64,000 bases of DNA, taken from Sphaerolaimus hirsutus. Its lineage: Eukaryota > Nematoda > Chromadorea > Monhysterida > Sphaerolaimidae. The position numbers were made by a program, and so were the translations under genes. The stretch covers positions 9,065,832-9,129,831 of the forward strand of contig OZ038458.1 of assembly GCA_964036195.1 (NCBI GenBank), written 5' to 3'. Of the stretch, positions 1 through 11,262 are shown piece after piece. Each line of letters starts with the position of its first letter. Positions within the stretch are counted from its first letter, which is position 1. The notes under the pieces are model-generated. The model made no database searches and was not told where the DNA came from. It saw only the letters and a program-made list of their open reading frames with translations.

Positions 1-49
1 CTATCAAAGCTTGAAAGAATCAACACTGTTCACTAAACCGGCCGCGCAG

Positions 50-3000
50 ACCGAGACCACCTATGCATCCAGTCGCTGGACGGGCAGCTGTCCGTGTTCG
101 AACGGGAGACGCACACGTTCTCCAGGTTCGTGCCCGGCGCGCTGCTGCCCGGCCCCGTCGCCTACGTGGGCGGGAGCGACGCGTTCGTGATCGGCACCGC
201 CGCCGGCTTCATCGAGGCGTACGGGTACCAGACGTTGGCCTCTGCTAGTGAGGATAATCAGCAGGTTGGTGCATTTTTGGACAGTTATCTGATTGCTCAC
301 ACATTGATCAGAGGACTTCACCAAAATTGCCGCTGTCTGAAGCCACACACACTATGCCAGTGCCGCACCGTTAAAAATATGTAAAATCAGACAAATTTGA
401 CAAATGCCATGTGACGCCTCACAAACGGTGTTTAGCGTCAGGACGCTACACCGTTTGTGAGGCGTCACATTTAAAAAATCTTGTAGGCATTTTCAATGAC
501 ATTCACAAATGTAACCATCTGACACTTTACATGTCCACTTACTACGTGCGGGCGTGGCTCCTACACCCCATTGCACTTTCACTTCCACTCAACTCAACTT
601 CTGCCACTCAACTTCCCCCCACACAGACATCGCCTCTGACACCCGAAGACCCCACCCTGGTGTCGAGCACGAGCAGCAGCGGCAAGCGGGTGACCACCGA
701 CTGGACGTTCGAGCTGGGCATGCCTTCCCTCGCCATCGCAGTGGTGGAAATGTCGCCCGCGCAGCCATCCATCGTAGTGCTGGCTGAGAGGGCGCTCTTC
801 TGTCTTACTGAGGGGGGTACTCTGAGGTTCGCAAAGAGGCTCGATTATAGGCCCATGGCTATGTTGGCCTATTCAGCTAGTTGGTTGGGTTGTCGAAGTT
901 TTTTTTGTGTTATGTATGATACTGCTAAGGCGATATATTTAGTCACTGTAAAATTTCGCAGCCAGCGATGGTTTCATCCAGTACATGGTGGCTAGCGAGA
1001 GCGGCACCTTGTTGCTGTACGCCGACACCACGCTGCGGTGGACTGTGCGCCTGCCCTTTGCACCGATCCACTTGCTCAGACTGACCTTTGGGTGTGTGAT
1101 GTTGATTGGCAGTTTTTTTGCCCTTTGTGTTTCAATTGAATATTTTTAAAAGAACGTGGTAATACAAATGTTCGCTATATCCACAATTTTTGGATGTAGG
1201 TAATGTCAGTTAAATTTCAGTCATTGGCAATCCTAACGCCACATGCATTTGCACCACTTTCGCAGCACATAGTAACTGCTTCTTCATAGATATGCACAGA
1301 AGCCATTCACAGGTCCCTGTACCGCGGTCTTCTAGCCGCAGTGGCGCCATCGGGCACGCTCACCATCGGCTACCTCGGCACCGAGCCGGCGCTCTACGCC
1401 CTGCCGCACACCGACACCAGACACATCGACTACGACGCCCGGCTGAAGGAGCTCAGACAGCTGCAGCACGCCATCAGAGCCAATTCGAATCAACACGGTG
1501 AGCGCGAGTGATTTTGATTGGAGTGTACCGTATTTCCTCGAATAAGTCCCCCTCGAACAACTCCCAACTGCTGTGAGCGTGAAGAAAAAATAACTCCCCC
1601 TCAAAAATTTCTGACGAAAACATAACGCTCCCGGTGACTTATTCGAGGACATACTGAATAAATAATCAATATCATTGGAGATTGAATATCGATAAACCTA
1701 ACCAGAGTTCACGCCGACTACGAGGGTGGAAATCGTGACGCTGGAGTGCGACGTGCCGCGTGAACTTGACGCCCAATCTGTTGGCTTATATACATTCAAA
1801 TCGTGTAGTTTCCCGCACTAGTTTCCCACACTTGACCATGTCGCGCACCCAGAACGCGTACGACACGCGCATCGCCGACGGCAGAGCGCCGTCCATCACG
1901 GTCACCGTCCGCATCGCGTGCAAACAGCCGGTCGCCGACGCGCAGCTGTACGTTCGCGCGCCGCCGCCGCTGCACGCGCACCAGCAGGCGTTTTACTGGG
2001 CGCAGATTGGTGAGCGGGTGAGAGGAAAAAGATGGGAATCGGTAAAAATGGTGTAATGTTCCGACATTAGTGTTGGAAAAGTGTCAGAAAAATGCGCCAT
2101 TTGGCGACCTCAAATGGCACCAGCGCCAGGGCGCTATTCCATCCCTATTAGTGATGTGTATAGCGATCTCTGTCAACATTCCTTCTGGTGTTTGTTCGGA
2201 CGCAACATGATGCGTCTGTTCTACCCAACACGATTGCATTAAATCACTGTTCAACGTTCGATTTTTTTTGCGATACCTAGCCTGAATTTGCGCAGGCACC
2301 GAGGGCACCGAGCTGCCGGTGACCGTGTTCGCGCAGGACACAACAGCAGCCACTGGCTGGACGGCGCTGGTCACTCTGGTCTTCAAAAATGCAGCTGGTA
2401 AGTCCACCACAACTGCAACTGCCATGCCGCAGTTGAAAACCCGGAAATTACCCGCAGGTGTGCTACATTCGACGCACGCGCGCTTCACGCTGCCGTTGAA
2501 CCTCCTCTACACCGTGGTGACCACCAGCGGCAGTCGCGCCGCCGCCCACAAAGTCACGCTGGAGACCGGCTGCCAGCCCATGGGTTTGGAGCAGGTACCA
2601 CTCCCAGACCCTGTAAAAAGCCCTGTAAAATGTCATGCAAAGTGTCAAAAGTCATGGAAAATGCCCTGCAAAATGGCCGCACATTTTACATGACTTTTGA
2701 CACTTTGCATAACATTTGACATTTTACAGGGCTTTTTACAGGGTCTGGGAGTGCCCCCAGTTATTCGCTGAAATGCTGCCGTCCGACTCCGGATTGGATG
2801 GTCCATGTTTGACGCTGACTGTGCAACAAATTGGGGCGGAGTTGCCGCCCGTCACTTTGATGGCGTCGAAAAATACGCGTGAGCTTTTTGCCGCGTCCTT
2901 TTTTGGTGTGTGATTTTTCGAGTCTCAGTTGATAGCAATTTCATTTTCAGAGCGATACAGAGTGCAGTCGGATGCGATCGAATGCATCGGACCGGTTTTA

Positions 3001-6000
3001 TCTGCGTTGGTAACGAAGCTGCAAAGTGGATCGGCAACGTTGGAAAATGGCCAGAAAATGAAGCTGAGCTTCAACGAAGAGCTGCCGCTGCCCGCTTATT
3101 TCTCCATCGTCGACAGTCACTTTGAAGTAAATTGGCATATCGTATTCGCTTGAATAATTCCCCCGGGGAATTATTTCTTTGTCAGACTTTTTCGATGGGG
3201 ATCCAATCGAGGGGAAATTTTTCAAGGGGGTAATTATTATTTCGTCAATATTTTCACGCATGTTTCTATCAACTAAATCTACGAAATATGCTTTATTCAC
3301 GCAACAACACGCCATTTTTGTTCAAATGGACACAACAAATTGATCATTTGCCTTAAGGTGGAATTATTCCGGCGGGGGAAGTATTCAATGGGGGAGTTAT
3401 TCAAACGGGGAATTATTCTAAGGGGAATTATTCAAAAAAATACGGTAATTATACACACCTAATGCACATCCAATAAAAAAACCCAAACCTTTCGCTCAGC
3501 TGCAAAAGCGCCAGTTCAAACTGGCCGAGGTGTTGGAGCAGCGGTGCAGCCAGCTGACGGCCATCCAGCGCAGACTCATGATGCGCTTCAAAGACGCCGC
3601 CGCCGGCGACACGGCCAAGCAGAGCGACTCCATGGTGCACATGGACACGCTGTTCGAGTTGACCCAGAGACAGGTGCGTGATTTGGTTGGGTTTCGCTTG
3701 TTTTGTGTGAGAATGATTTGAAAGTGTGTGTTTCATTTTTTGATGTAATCAATCAGGCTGTCAGATGACATCGCACTATTTGTATTCTTACTAGTTCTGA
3801 ACCGCTGTATTGGGTGAAAAATAGTAGACCAAAAGCGGCACAAACGCACATCTAGCTTAACAGTTTCACTGATACTGTTCATCAGTTAAATTTCAATTGT
3901 GTGCAATTGTGAATGTGAATATTTACAAATGCCAATGGTGTCAGTCAATGGTTTACAAGACAAAACACACGAGTGATCACAAAACAAGTGTTTATAAAGA
4001 AATTGGCACAAACATCCACGTATCCACATGTCATCAGCTTGAACTGTGATGAGGTGCCACTCCCAGACAGTGTAAAATGTCCTGTAAAGGTCAAATGTCA
4101 TACAAAGTGTCAAACGTCATGTAAAATTACTCGTAAAATGGCAAACAAAGTTTCCCTTTTCAGGTCATTTTACACGACCTTTGACACTTTGCATGACATT
4201 TTACATTTTACAGGGTGTGGTTTTGCCCCCATGTTTCTGATTATGGTGCTTCAGGTGCAACAGTAGTTTTACGACAAGAAAACCGTCTTGAAACTGCGAT
4301 CCTTAATTCCCTACTTATCATCAAATAAATAAACGCATTGAAACAGTATGCACTAATGTGAGCAATGACGACAACATAGTATTCACGCAAGACACGGTAA
4401 ATGAATTCAATATACCTAGTATACTTTGGTAAATATTAGGTTGTAAACTAATGAAGTGTCTTTTTTCGCCATCTCATACAAATATACATTTGTGCTTTTC
4501 ATTGTGTTGTACGTTGACCGATTTTGATGCCATTTGAGTATGTTGTGGTTTGGGGTCTGGGCTATGATGATATGTTTTTGTTTGCTCAAATAGTCCCCCA
4601 GTCCCGAGATAAGGGGGGGTCTATAAAAAGGTGGTCATTTTACGTGGCCAATATGCACATTGACTTTGAAGCTTAATAACTCAGCCATTTCTGGGCCGAT
4701 TCGGATCGTTCAACACTTAAAATAACCAGGACAATCCGCATATTCAATTTTTGTGGTCGAGTTAGTGATGTCTTAATCCCGTATGCCGATTTGACCCGGT
4801 TTTTGAACATGAAAAATAATCGTAATTATAATTTTTTAAGACGATTTTTTTGAAGTTGCTATCATATACTATAGACAAAAAGAATAAATCTGGCCCAAAA
4901 AGTATTTCAATATCTCTCTCCAGTCAAAAGTTATATCACTTTAAACATTCGCCTCCCAACAATAAATAGAAAAATCTGCATGACGAGCAAATGCATGTGA
5001 CTTCAGAAATCCATATCTCGGCCATTTCTCAGCCAATTTCCACCAATGAACACTTAAAATGATCAGAAAAACCTGTAAGTTTCATTTTTATGCTCAGATT
5101 ATCTGTATTCATCGTTCTTGATTAGTTATTTACATGTATGGAAGGCGGAAGTTTAAAGGTCTATTACTTTTGATTGGAAAGAGATATTGAAATAATTTGT
5201 TTGGTATATGAATCCCCATTGTCTAAAGTATATGATAGCATGTTTAGAAAAATTTATTTTTTGTGTTTAAAAACTGGGTCAAATCGGCATACGTAATTTA
5301 GACATCACTAATCCGACCACAAAAATGGAATCTACTGGTTGTGCTGATCATTTTAAGTGTCGAACGATCCAAATTGGCCCAGAAATGGCTGAGTGAGTAA
5401 AGTTCAAAGTGAATGTGTAGATCGGCCATGCAAAATCACCACCTTTTTATAGACCCCCCTTATCTCGGGACTGGGGGATTATTCAAGGAAACAAAAACGT
5501 TTCTTCATAGCGCAGACCCCAAACCCCAACATACTCAAATGGCATCAAAATCGGTCAACGTACAAAAGAATGTGGGATGCACAAATGTATATTTGTATGA
5601 AATCAAAAAAAGACACTTCATTAGTTTACAACCTAATACTACAGCCACTAAGTGGACCAGCATCGATGCGGAAAGGGTCACAGCCTGCGTCAACATAAGT
5701 TGATTAAGAAGGTTGGAACTTAAACGGTCCCTATTCCTGTTATTTTTTGCCCTCGTTTTGTACAGTACCAACAGTGCAACGGTAGCCACGAACAATATAG
5801 AAACCAATACAAAACGCAGAAACTCCCTGAAAAGGATCACTTCCTTAATTTTTTCCCTGTTCGGAATTTCGACGTAGTACTTTTCTTCACACAATAGTAT
5901 CGTCAAAGTAGCAATTTCCGGCAAATGTAGAGACATTGCTATAGTGGCTGCCGCAAGTGCGGCTACGATTGCAAAAGTTTTGTGGTTCATGGACTGGAGT

Positions 6001-9000
6001 TTCAACATGCACTTCATAGCAGCAACCTTATGTAATAATGAAAGGATTATTAAGACTAGGTAAGAGTACGTGAAAATGTGTTTGACGGTTGACAACAGCG
6101 GACGCAGCAACATCAAGAGATAACTTGTACGAAACCACTTCGCTGTACCCTTCGCATCGCCATTGATCGAAATCATCAGTAAAAATGAACAGGTTATGCT
6201 TGAGATTATGCCATCCCAAACAAAAATAACTGCCTGAAGCCAGAACGCTGGGGGCAGTCCCAGACCCTGTAAAATGTCAAATTTCATGAAAAGTGTCTAA
6301 AGTCACGGAAAATGCCTGCAAAATGGCAACTCGGTTGCCATTTTGCAGGGCATTTTCCATGACACTTTGCATGATATTTGACATTTGACAGGGTCTGGGA
6401 CTGGCACCTGGCTTTCCTGCGTTTGCCATTTTCACCACCTCAATCAGGCACAGTGCGTTGATTGACACGCTTAGTACTGATAAACATGGTGCATAAACTG
6501 CGTACACAGCGTAGAATGTTGCGTCCGGGTGGAAATCATGATGCATAGATTTCCCTGAACCATTGCACGCTACTTCCATTGACACATCAATCTTTTTTAA
6601 CGTTTTTGACAAGCAAAGATTGTATTCAAATATTACGGAAAGGTCTTCATTCGTGTTTCGACAATCCAGAAGTTATATTCCCGCCCCTCACTGCAGTTAA
6701 TTTGAAAATGTGAACATGTTTCAGATTTGATATGTGTGCTTTATCATAGTGATGAAAAGGCGCCAGTTAAGAACACGGCTGGCGTTTGTCGCAGTCTGAA
6801 ACAAACCATAGGAGCAGTGCGCTGCACCATTAAAAAACCCAGACGCCTTCTTTCCAGAACAAGTAGGTATTTACGATCCGTACACGCCCCAATCTAGAAA
6901 ATGTGACTTTTTACAAACATTCATGCCTCATCGACATTATTAAAAGTAAACACTTTGAAATAGGATATTTGAAACGATGAAATGCATCGTTGAAATGCTA
7001 CTTGACCATTCTATAATGAACCAGGGGCCAGTTCCGCAAGTGGACAAGTTAAGAGTTAAAAGTTAAGAGTTGAGTTAAATGACAAATGGCGAGTTAAGAG
7101 TAAAGTTAAAGTTTAAGAGAAAAGTTAAAGTTTAAGAGTTGAGTTAAAATTTAAGAGTTGGGTAAAAAGTTGAGTTAAATGTTAAGAGTTAAAGGTTAAA
7201 AGTTGAGTTAAGAGTTAAGAGTTGAGTTAAGAGTTAAGAGACAAGTGGAAAATGATGATAAAAAAATATAAAAAATAAAAATGTAAAATTGGTCCCGAAC
7301 AACGCTCCCAAAATCCGAATTCATTTTTTTAATTTTTTTATTACATTTTTCCCCCATTTGTCTTTTAAATCAACTTTTAACTCACCTTTTAAGCGGGAAT
7401 TAGAGCTCAGCGTCGATTCGACGTGAAATGATGACGTGAAATGTTGTTGTGAAATTAATTACACGAGTGTGGATCATGCTACGGGTCTACAATTTTCTAA
7501 GGATAATATATGAATCAATACCTTAATCGTGTCCAATACTGAGTGTTATCAGCCACAACTAGAGCGAATTGAAAAATTCAATTTTTATCATTTCACGTCA
7601 TCATCATTTCACGTCACAGTGTCAGGGAACAACTTGACATTTCACGTCAGACTGCTGCTTGCAATAGTCTGACGTGAAACGTCAAGTTGTTCCCTGACAC
7701 TGTGACGTGAAATGATGATGACGTGAAATGATAAAAATGGAATTTTTCAATTCGCTCTAGTTGTGGCTGATAACACTCAGTATTGGACACGATTAAGGTA
7801 TTGATTCATATATTATCCTTAGAAAATTGTAGATCCGTAGCATGATCCACACTCGTGTAATAAATTTCACGAAGTCATTTCACGTCATCATTTCACGTCG
7901 AATCGACGCTGAGCTCTAATTCCGGCCTTAACCTTTAACTCAACACTTAACTCAACTTTTAACCTTTAACTTAACTCTTAACATTTAACTCAACCTTTAA
8001 CTCAACTCTTAACATTTAACTCAACTTTTAACTCAACTCTTAAATTTTAACTTTTCTCTTAAACTTTAACTTTTCTCTTAAACTTTAACTTTACTCTTAA
8101 CTCGCCATTTGTCATTTTACTCAACTCTTAACTTTTAACGCTTAACTTGTCCACTTGCGGAACCGGCACCAGGATCTAAGGTTATCTGTTAACATAAAAT
8201 ACCTACAAAAAACACAACAACGACCAAAAAATCCGTCAAAACTTTCCATCCATCGCACATTCACACTGAAAACTCAACTCCACACTGAAAACTCCCCCCC
8301 CCCAACACACCAATAACCCCCCCCCCCACCCAGGTTCTAAGTGTGGCGAGCGCCCAACACGAGCTAATGAGCCACGTGCAGTCGCGCTCAGCTGCAGTCG
8401 AATCGACCACGCGCCTCCTGCTGCAGTTGGTCGCGCTCAAGCACGACCTCAGCGAGCTGGACCAGGACTTGCTCGAGGCTACTTTGTGCCCCATTGTGGA
8501 TGAGTATCCGGAGCAGGTTAGAGTTGTGGCGACTGTTTTTCGTGGGAGGCGGGGATTTTATTTGAGATTTGAGAGGGTCTCCCCCGTCAATGCAGCATTT
8601 CTTTGCTGTTTCAATGGCATTGTTGATTTTGGTCAATTTTTTATACGTTTGTTGAGCAACAAAGTGAAGCGTTATCGGAAATTCAACAAGTTACGAGTGT
8701 AAAATGAGGCCGCTTTTTCCGAAATTTGTCACTTGACAAGGTGCAGGACAGGCCTCATTCAGGTTGGAATGAGGACTTTCCATTTTCCAAAATAATTTAT
8801 TTAATGTATGGGGTTCTGGCGAAAATTGTATATTGTCGATATTTCATCTCGGTCACACGCAGTGTAAAATTTCGAGATGGCTCTAAAAAATATACCGTAT
8901 TACCTCGAAATACCCCCATGGGGATTTATTATTTCGCCAGCAAAATTTGAGGGGGGTTTATTCGAGGGTTTTTTTATTATTTCGTCAGAAATTTTTGTAA

Positions 9001-11045
9001 GAATCGTAGTAAATAGTAGGCATTTACATACCCAAAACAGGTAATAAATGTGTCCAAACAGGATATATTTGGACATAAAAACGTAGATAGCTACACAAAC
9101 TAGTCGATGTGTAGCTGCAATGCAAATTAACAGTAATATACATAATGTACATTGCATACATGATGTATTTATTATGTACATGACGTACATCATTCCGAAG
9201 GGGGGGGGGTATTTCGAGGGGGGGGGGGTTTATTATTTCCCCAGCCCATTTTGAGGGGGGTTAATTCAAGGGGGGATAATTCGAGGTAATACGGTATGCA
9301 ATTTACAGACGTGGCAGCAGCGAGTGGATGCTGGCGCTTCATACCTGTCTACAACACTATCAAAGGGCCACTCCTCTGTGGCACCGACAATTGGCCAACT
9401 GCCAAAAGTACAGGACACTACCAGATTCAAGAAGCATGTGGCCTTACTGTTTGAAAAGTATGTGCTTTTGGAGGGCGGGGTTATTTCATTCATCTCTTGA
9501 TCAGGGTTCACATATTTGGAAGAAAAAACATTAATATATGAATGAAATATGGTATAACACTTAAAATAAAACATGTCGGACAACTTTCTTGTAAATTGAC
9601 TTTGAAAATACCCAAACTAAAGTAAAATGCAATGAGGTCTGATTAAAATAAAAATACAGTTAATACAATCTTTTTTTTACGAATAAAATTATTAACAAAT
9701 CAGTTACCGCCATAACCCATCTCTTGATACAAAAATGAATTCGACCCCACTTTATATCCAGGGTGGCCAAATTCGGCGGCCTCGGCAGTCTTGCCGCGCC
9801 AACGACCGAAAAACCGAAGACCAAAGATAAGCCCGTGGCGCAACCAATCAAGCAGCCAGCCAGGACGCAGCCCATCGCCTTCCGTACGTTTCAATTTTAC
9901 AATCATTCAAAATGATGCATTATTCCCAACTAGTGGCGCAAAAACTATACAAATGTGAACGATATAATTCACATGCAAATATGGAGCTTAATTTCAATTG
10001 ACGGCAGTTACTGCGCCATACTCTGACAAAGTTAAATAAAAGTCGCGGAATAAAAACAGATAGGGCTGCAGATTTATGTAGCTGTGTAACATTTATGTAG
10101 CTTTGGCTGGCTATGATTATCGTTGCTTATGTGCGAATAAACATGGAATACAGTGATGTAACAGTATTTCTTGCTGGGATTGATTAAATGGGATTGACCA
10201 CAGAACACAAAATCACGCGTGGTCGGGACGATAGAAGTACGATATAGTCTACTGACGGCACACCCAACAATGAAATCTACCATATCCCATCCGAACAAAC
10301 GAACACAGGTAAAAAAATTTCTCATCAGAGAATATTGCTTCCACTTTTTTCACGTAACCTTATTCATCAAAATATGGTAACATTCATTGTATAGCGTTCT
10401 GTTCGTGCAGTCCAGTAAACCACCTTCGATATCGAATTCAAGTTTGATTTTTTCCAGGCGCCCCCCTGGAGCCGATCGCAGAGGACAGTGCAGCCGGGGA
10501 CGAGGCCACCGAGCCGGCAGGTAAATACAGCACAACGCTGCACAAATTGCACATTGACAAGTTAATGACAACAATTTTGTCATCAAATTACAGTTTCATC
10601 GTTCGCCGCGATCCTGCCAGTGGCGGGCGGCGCTTTCGCACAGCAAAGTGTGGACACTGAAATCCGAGAAGGTGACACTGTGGATGAAAACACTCATCCA
10701 GCTGATGAAACTACTGAAAATAATCAAAATGAGTATCACGAGCCGAAACCAGTAGAGCAGCAAAATGGCACCAATGATTTACACGAGTCGATGCTGACTT
10801 ATGAGCAGCCAAATCTGGATGAACAGAGTTTATCTGGCAATCAGCCAGAAAAACAACAGCGAGTGAAGACTATGGAATCGTTGAGAGAACAGGGCCCAGA
10901 AATGAATGACCACGAAAATCATGAACATGATGATGACACAACTTCTAATCACCAAGAGAACGTGCAAAATGATGTTATACAGGGTTTGGAGCGGCCAATG
11001 TCAACTGCACATGATAGAAGCAGTGATAGTGATGAAGGATTCTAG
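50..11045 (+). CDS. BBS9: Bardet-Biedl syndrome 9 protein (PTHB1), 5'-incomplete
   Basis: Sixteen exons: 50-264, 627-879, 962-1091, 1313-1497, 1706-1779, 1853-2009, 2296-2397, 2458-2594, 2761-2878, 2951-3126, 3500-3673, 8334-8516, 9309-9457, 9762-9883, 10458-10520 and 10594-11045 (TAG stop). Every junction is GT-AG and phase-consistent, giving about 895 residues; vertebrate PTHB1 is close to 890. Diagnostic stretches follow the family in order: QSLDGQLSVFE and LLPGPVAY (N-terminal beta-propeller), SGKRVTTDWT, GTLTIGYLGTEPAL, the APPPL region, FTLPLNLLY with AHKVTLE, LMASKNTQRYRVQSD, AIQRRLMMRFKD, and TTRFKKHVALL near the C terminus. BBS9 is a core subunit of the BBSome, the coat complex for ciliary membrane-protein traffic. 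The last exon is an acidic, Asn/Gln-rich tail that I do not recognise from vertebrates. The first exon in the window lacks an initiator, so earlier exons lie upstream. Assignment is firm; the 50 start and the tiny 10458 exon are inferred. Confidence 0.93.
409..470. repeat. Short near-perfect palindrome in a BBS9 intron
   Basis: The arms TGTGACGCCTCACAAACGGTG and its reverse complement flank a centre that is itself nearly palindromic (TAGCGTCAGGACGCTA). It lies inside the 265-626 intron. It could be a tiny foldback element; no target duplication is clear. Confidence 0.6.
1528..1655. mobile_element. CCGTATTTCCTCGAA-family miniature element (short copy)
   Basis: Lies in the BBS9 intron 1498-1705. 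The left end TACCGTATTTCCTCGAATAAG is mirrored by CTTATTCGAGGACATACTGA at the right, so the right terminus is partly decayed. The internal arms read CCCCCTCGAACAAC. This is the shortest copy of the family in the window. Confidence 0.7.
2595..2760 (+). mobile_element. Introner-type foldback element forming a complete BBS9 intron
   Basis: The 166-bp BBS9 intron between GAG CAG and TTA TTC is a single hairpin. It starts GTACCACTCCCAGACCCTG and ends CAGGGTCTGGGAGTGCCCC followed by CAG. CAG occurs on both sides as a 3-bp duplication. GT comes from the element and the acceptor AG from the second CAG, so splicing leaves the uninterrupted E-Q-L-F reading. The arms pair over most of their length (TGTAAAATGTCA against TGACATTTTACA). 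Confidence 0.88.
3138..3449. mobile_element. CCGTATTTCCTCGAA-family element, AATTATTC variant
   Basis: Lies in BBS9 intron 3127-3499. The left end reads TATCGTATTCGCTTGAATAATTCCCC. The right end carries repeated GGGGAATTATTC words and closes with AAAAATACGGTAATT. The sub-terminal word is GAATAATTCCCC rather than GAAATACCCC, so this is a distinct subfamily. Confidence 0.7.
4054..4229. mobile_element. Introner-family foldback element, decayed terminus
   Basis: Begins GAG|GTGCCACTCCCAGAC and ends GTTTTGCCCC|CAT. The arms share TGTAAAATGTCCTG and TTTGACACTTTGCATGACA with the other copies. The flanking CWG duplication has decayed (GAG/CAT). It lies in the large BBS9 intron, immediately beyond the stop codon of the antisense receptor gene, so it may be part of that gene's 3' UTR. 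Confidence 0.75.
4241..6579 (-). CDS. Class A-like seven-transmembrane receptor nested antisense in a BBS9 intron
   Basis: Three exons on the minus strand: 6579-6408, 6247-5640 and 4423-4241 (TAA), about 320 residues. Exon 1 ends in phase 1 and exon 2 restores the codon (AAGP to K-P-A-F). Seven hydrophobic spans are visible, at roughly residues 22-46, 58-82, 100-125, 143-165, 187-210, 237-258 and 270-292. TM7 has AYCFNAFIYLM followed by SRELR; NAFIY sits where class A receptors have NPxxY. The TM3 end reads LLHKVAAMK where DRY/ERY is expected, so the canonical G-protein ionic-lock motif is missing. The short basic tail fits a receptor C terminus. It resembles invertebrate peptide-receptor-like GPCRs but I cannot name a ligand. 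Both introns are mobile elements, and the whole gene lies within BBS9 intron 3674-8333 on the other strand. The last exon is inferred from its TM7 and in-frame stop. Confidence 0.72.
4436..5636. mobile_element. Mariner-like 1.2-kb foldback element occupying receptor intron 2
   Basis: Inverted ends TTAGGTTGTAAACTAATGAAG are flanked by TA at 4434-4435 and 5637-5638, typical of Tc1/mariner-type insertion. The long arms are complementary and include CCCCAGTCCCGAGATAAGG and repeats about a cell of NNCAGCCATTTCTGGGCC type. No transposase frame is present. The intron it fills (5639-4424, minus) contains only about 15 bases beyond the element. The TA duplication contributes the T of the GT donor. Confidence 0.8.
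6248..6407 (-). mobile_element. Introner-type foldback element forming receptor intron 1
   Basis: Read on the minus strand, CAG|GTGCCAGTCCCAGACCCTG opens the intron and GGGTCTGGGACTGCCCC|CAG closes it, 160 bp in all. The arms fold over nearly their entire length. The flanking CAG is duplicated. Removing the element joins CCA-G to CG-TTC, giving an uninterrupted receptor frame. Confidence 0.88.
7025..8169. mobile_element. GAGTTAAGA-rich foldback element with introner-type ends
   Basis: Ends GGGCCAGTTCCGC and GCGGAACCGGCAC are flanked by CAG at 7022-7024 and 8170-8172. On the minus strand this reads CTG|GTGCCGGTTCCGC...GGCCC|CTG. The left arm repeats GAGTTAA/AAGAGTTAAG many times, and the right arm carries the complement CTTAACTCAAC. 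A second inverted element occupies the centre (7390-7925). Confidence 0.8.
7390..7925. mobile_element. ACGTGAAATGATGAC foldback element nested in the GAGTTAAGA element
   Basis: The left end GGAATTAGAGCTCAGCGTCG is mirrored by the right end CGACGCTGAGCTCTAATTCC. The arms repeat ATTTCACGTCATCA and include a near-perfect inner palindrome around 7590-7720 (GGAACAACTTGACATTTCACG and its complement). Related copies are at about 26850-27240 and 33615-34756. Confidence 0.75.
8892..9297. mobile_element. CCGTATTACCTCGAA-family element in the BBS9 intron
   Basis: TACCGTATTACCTCGAAATAC at the left is mirrored by ATTCGAGGTAATACGGTA at the right, flanked by TA. G-runs of 9-10 bases sit near the right arm. 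The right end stops about 10 bp before the 9309 exon acceptor, so it abuts the BBS9 splice site. Confidence 0.8.
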
Positions 11046-11107
11046 TGTTGTTTAGAGCATATTGTTACCAGGGGTCAGCAGTATTCGGAAATGGAAGGCC
11101 GTTCATA

Positions 11108-11262
11108 TTTCTTAGGGTTCAAACGTGATCCAGAATCCCGATCCCGAAAATTTCACGGATTTAGCGACCCCGATCGTGATACCGTGACCTCAAATCCTGA
11201 TCCCGAAAATTCAAAATGCTGATCCCGATCCCGAAAGGTCAATCCTGTTTGAACCCTAGTTC
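11108..11262. mobile_element. hAT-like CCCGAT element, short copy
   Basis: TAGGGTTCAAACG at the left and GTTTGAACCCTA at the right bracket copies of CCGATCCCGAAA. It lies just after the BBS9 stop. GTTCATAT occurs at both flanks, but the left copy is displaced by about 4 bases. Confidence 0.6.

Noticed and set aside
4560..5500. CRISPR-like or regulatory array from repeated words
   Set aside because: The repeats are the two arms of one long inverted repeat, explained by the mariner-like element.
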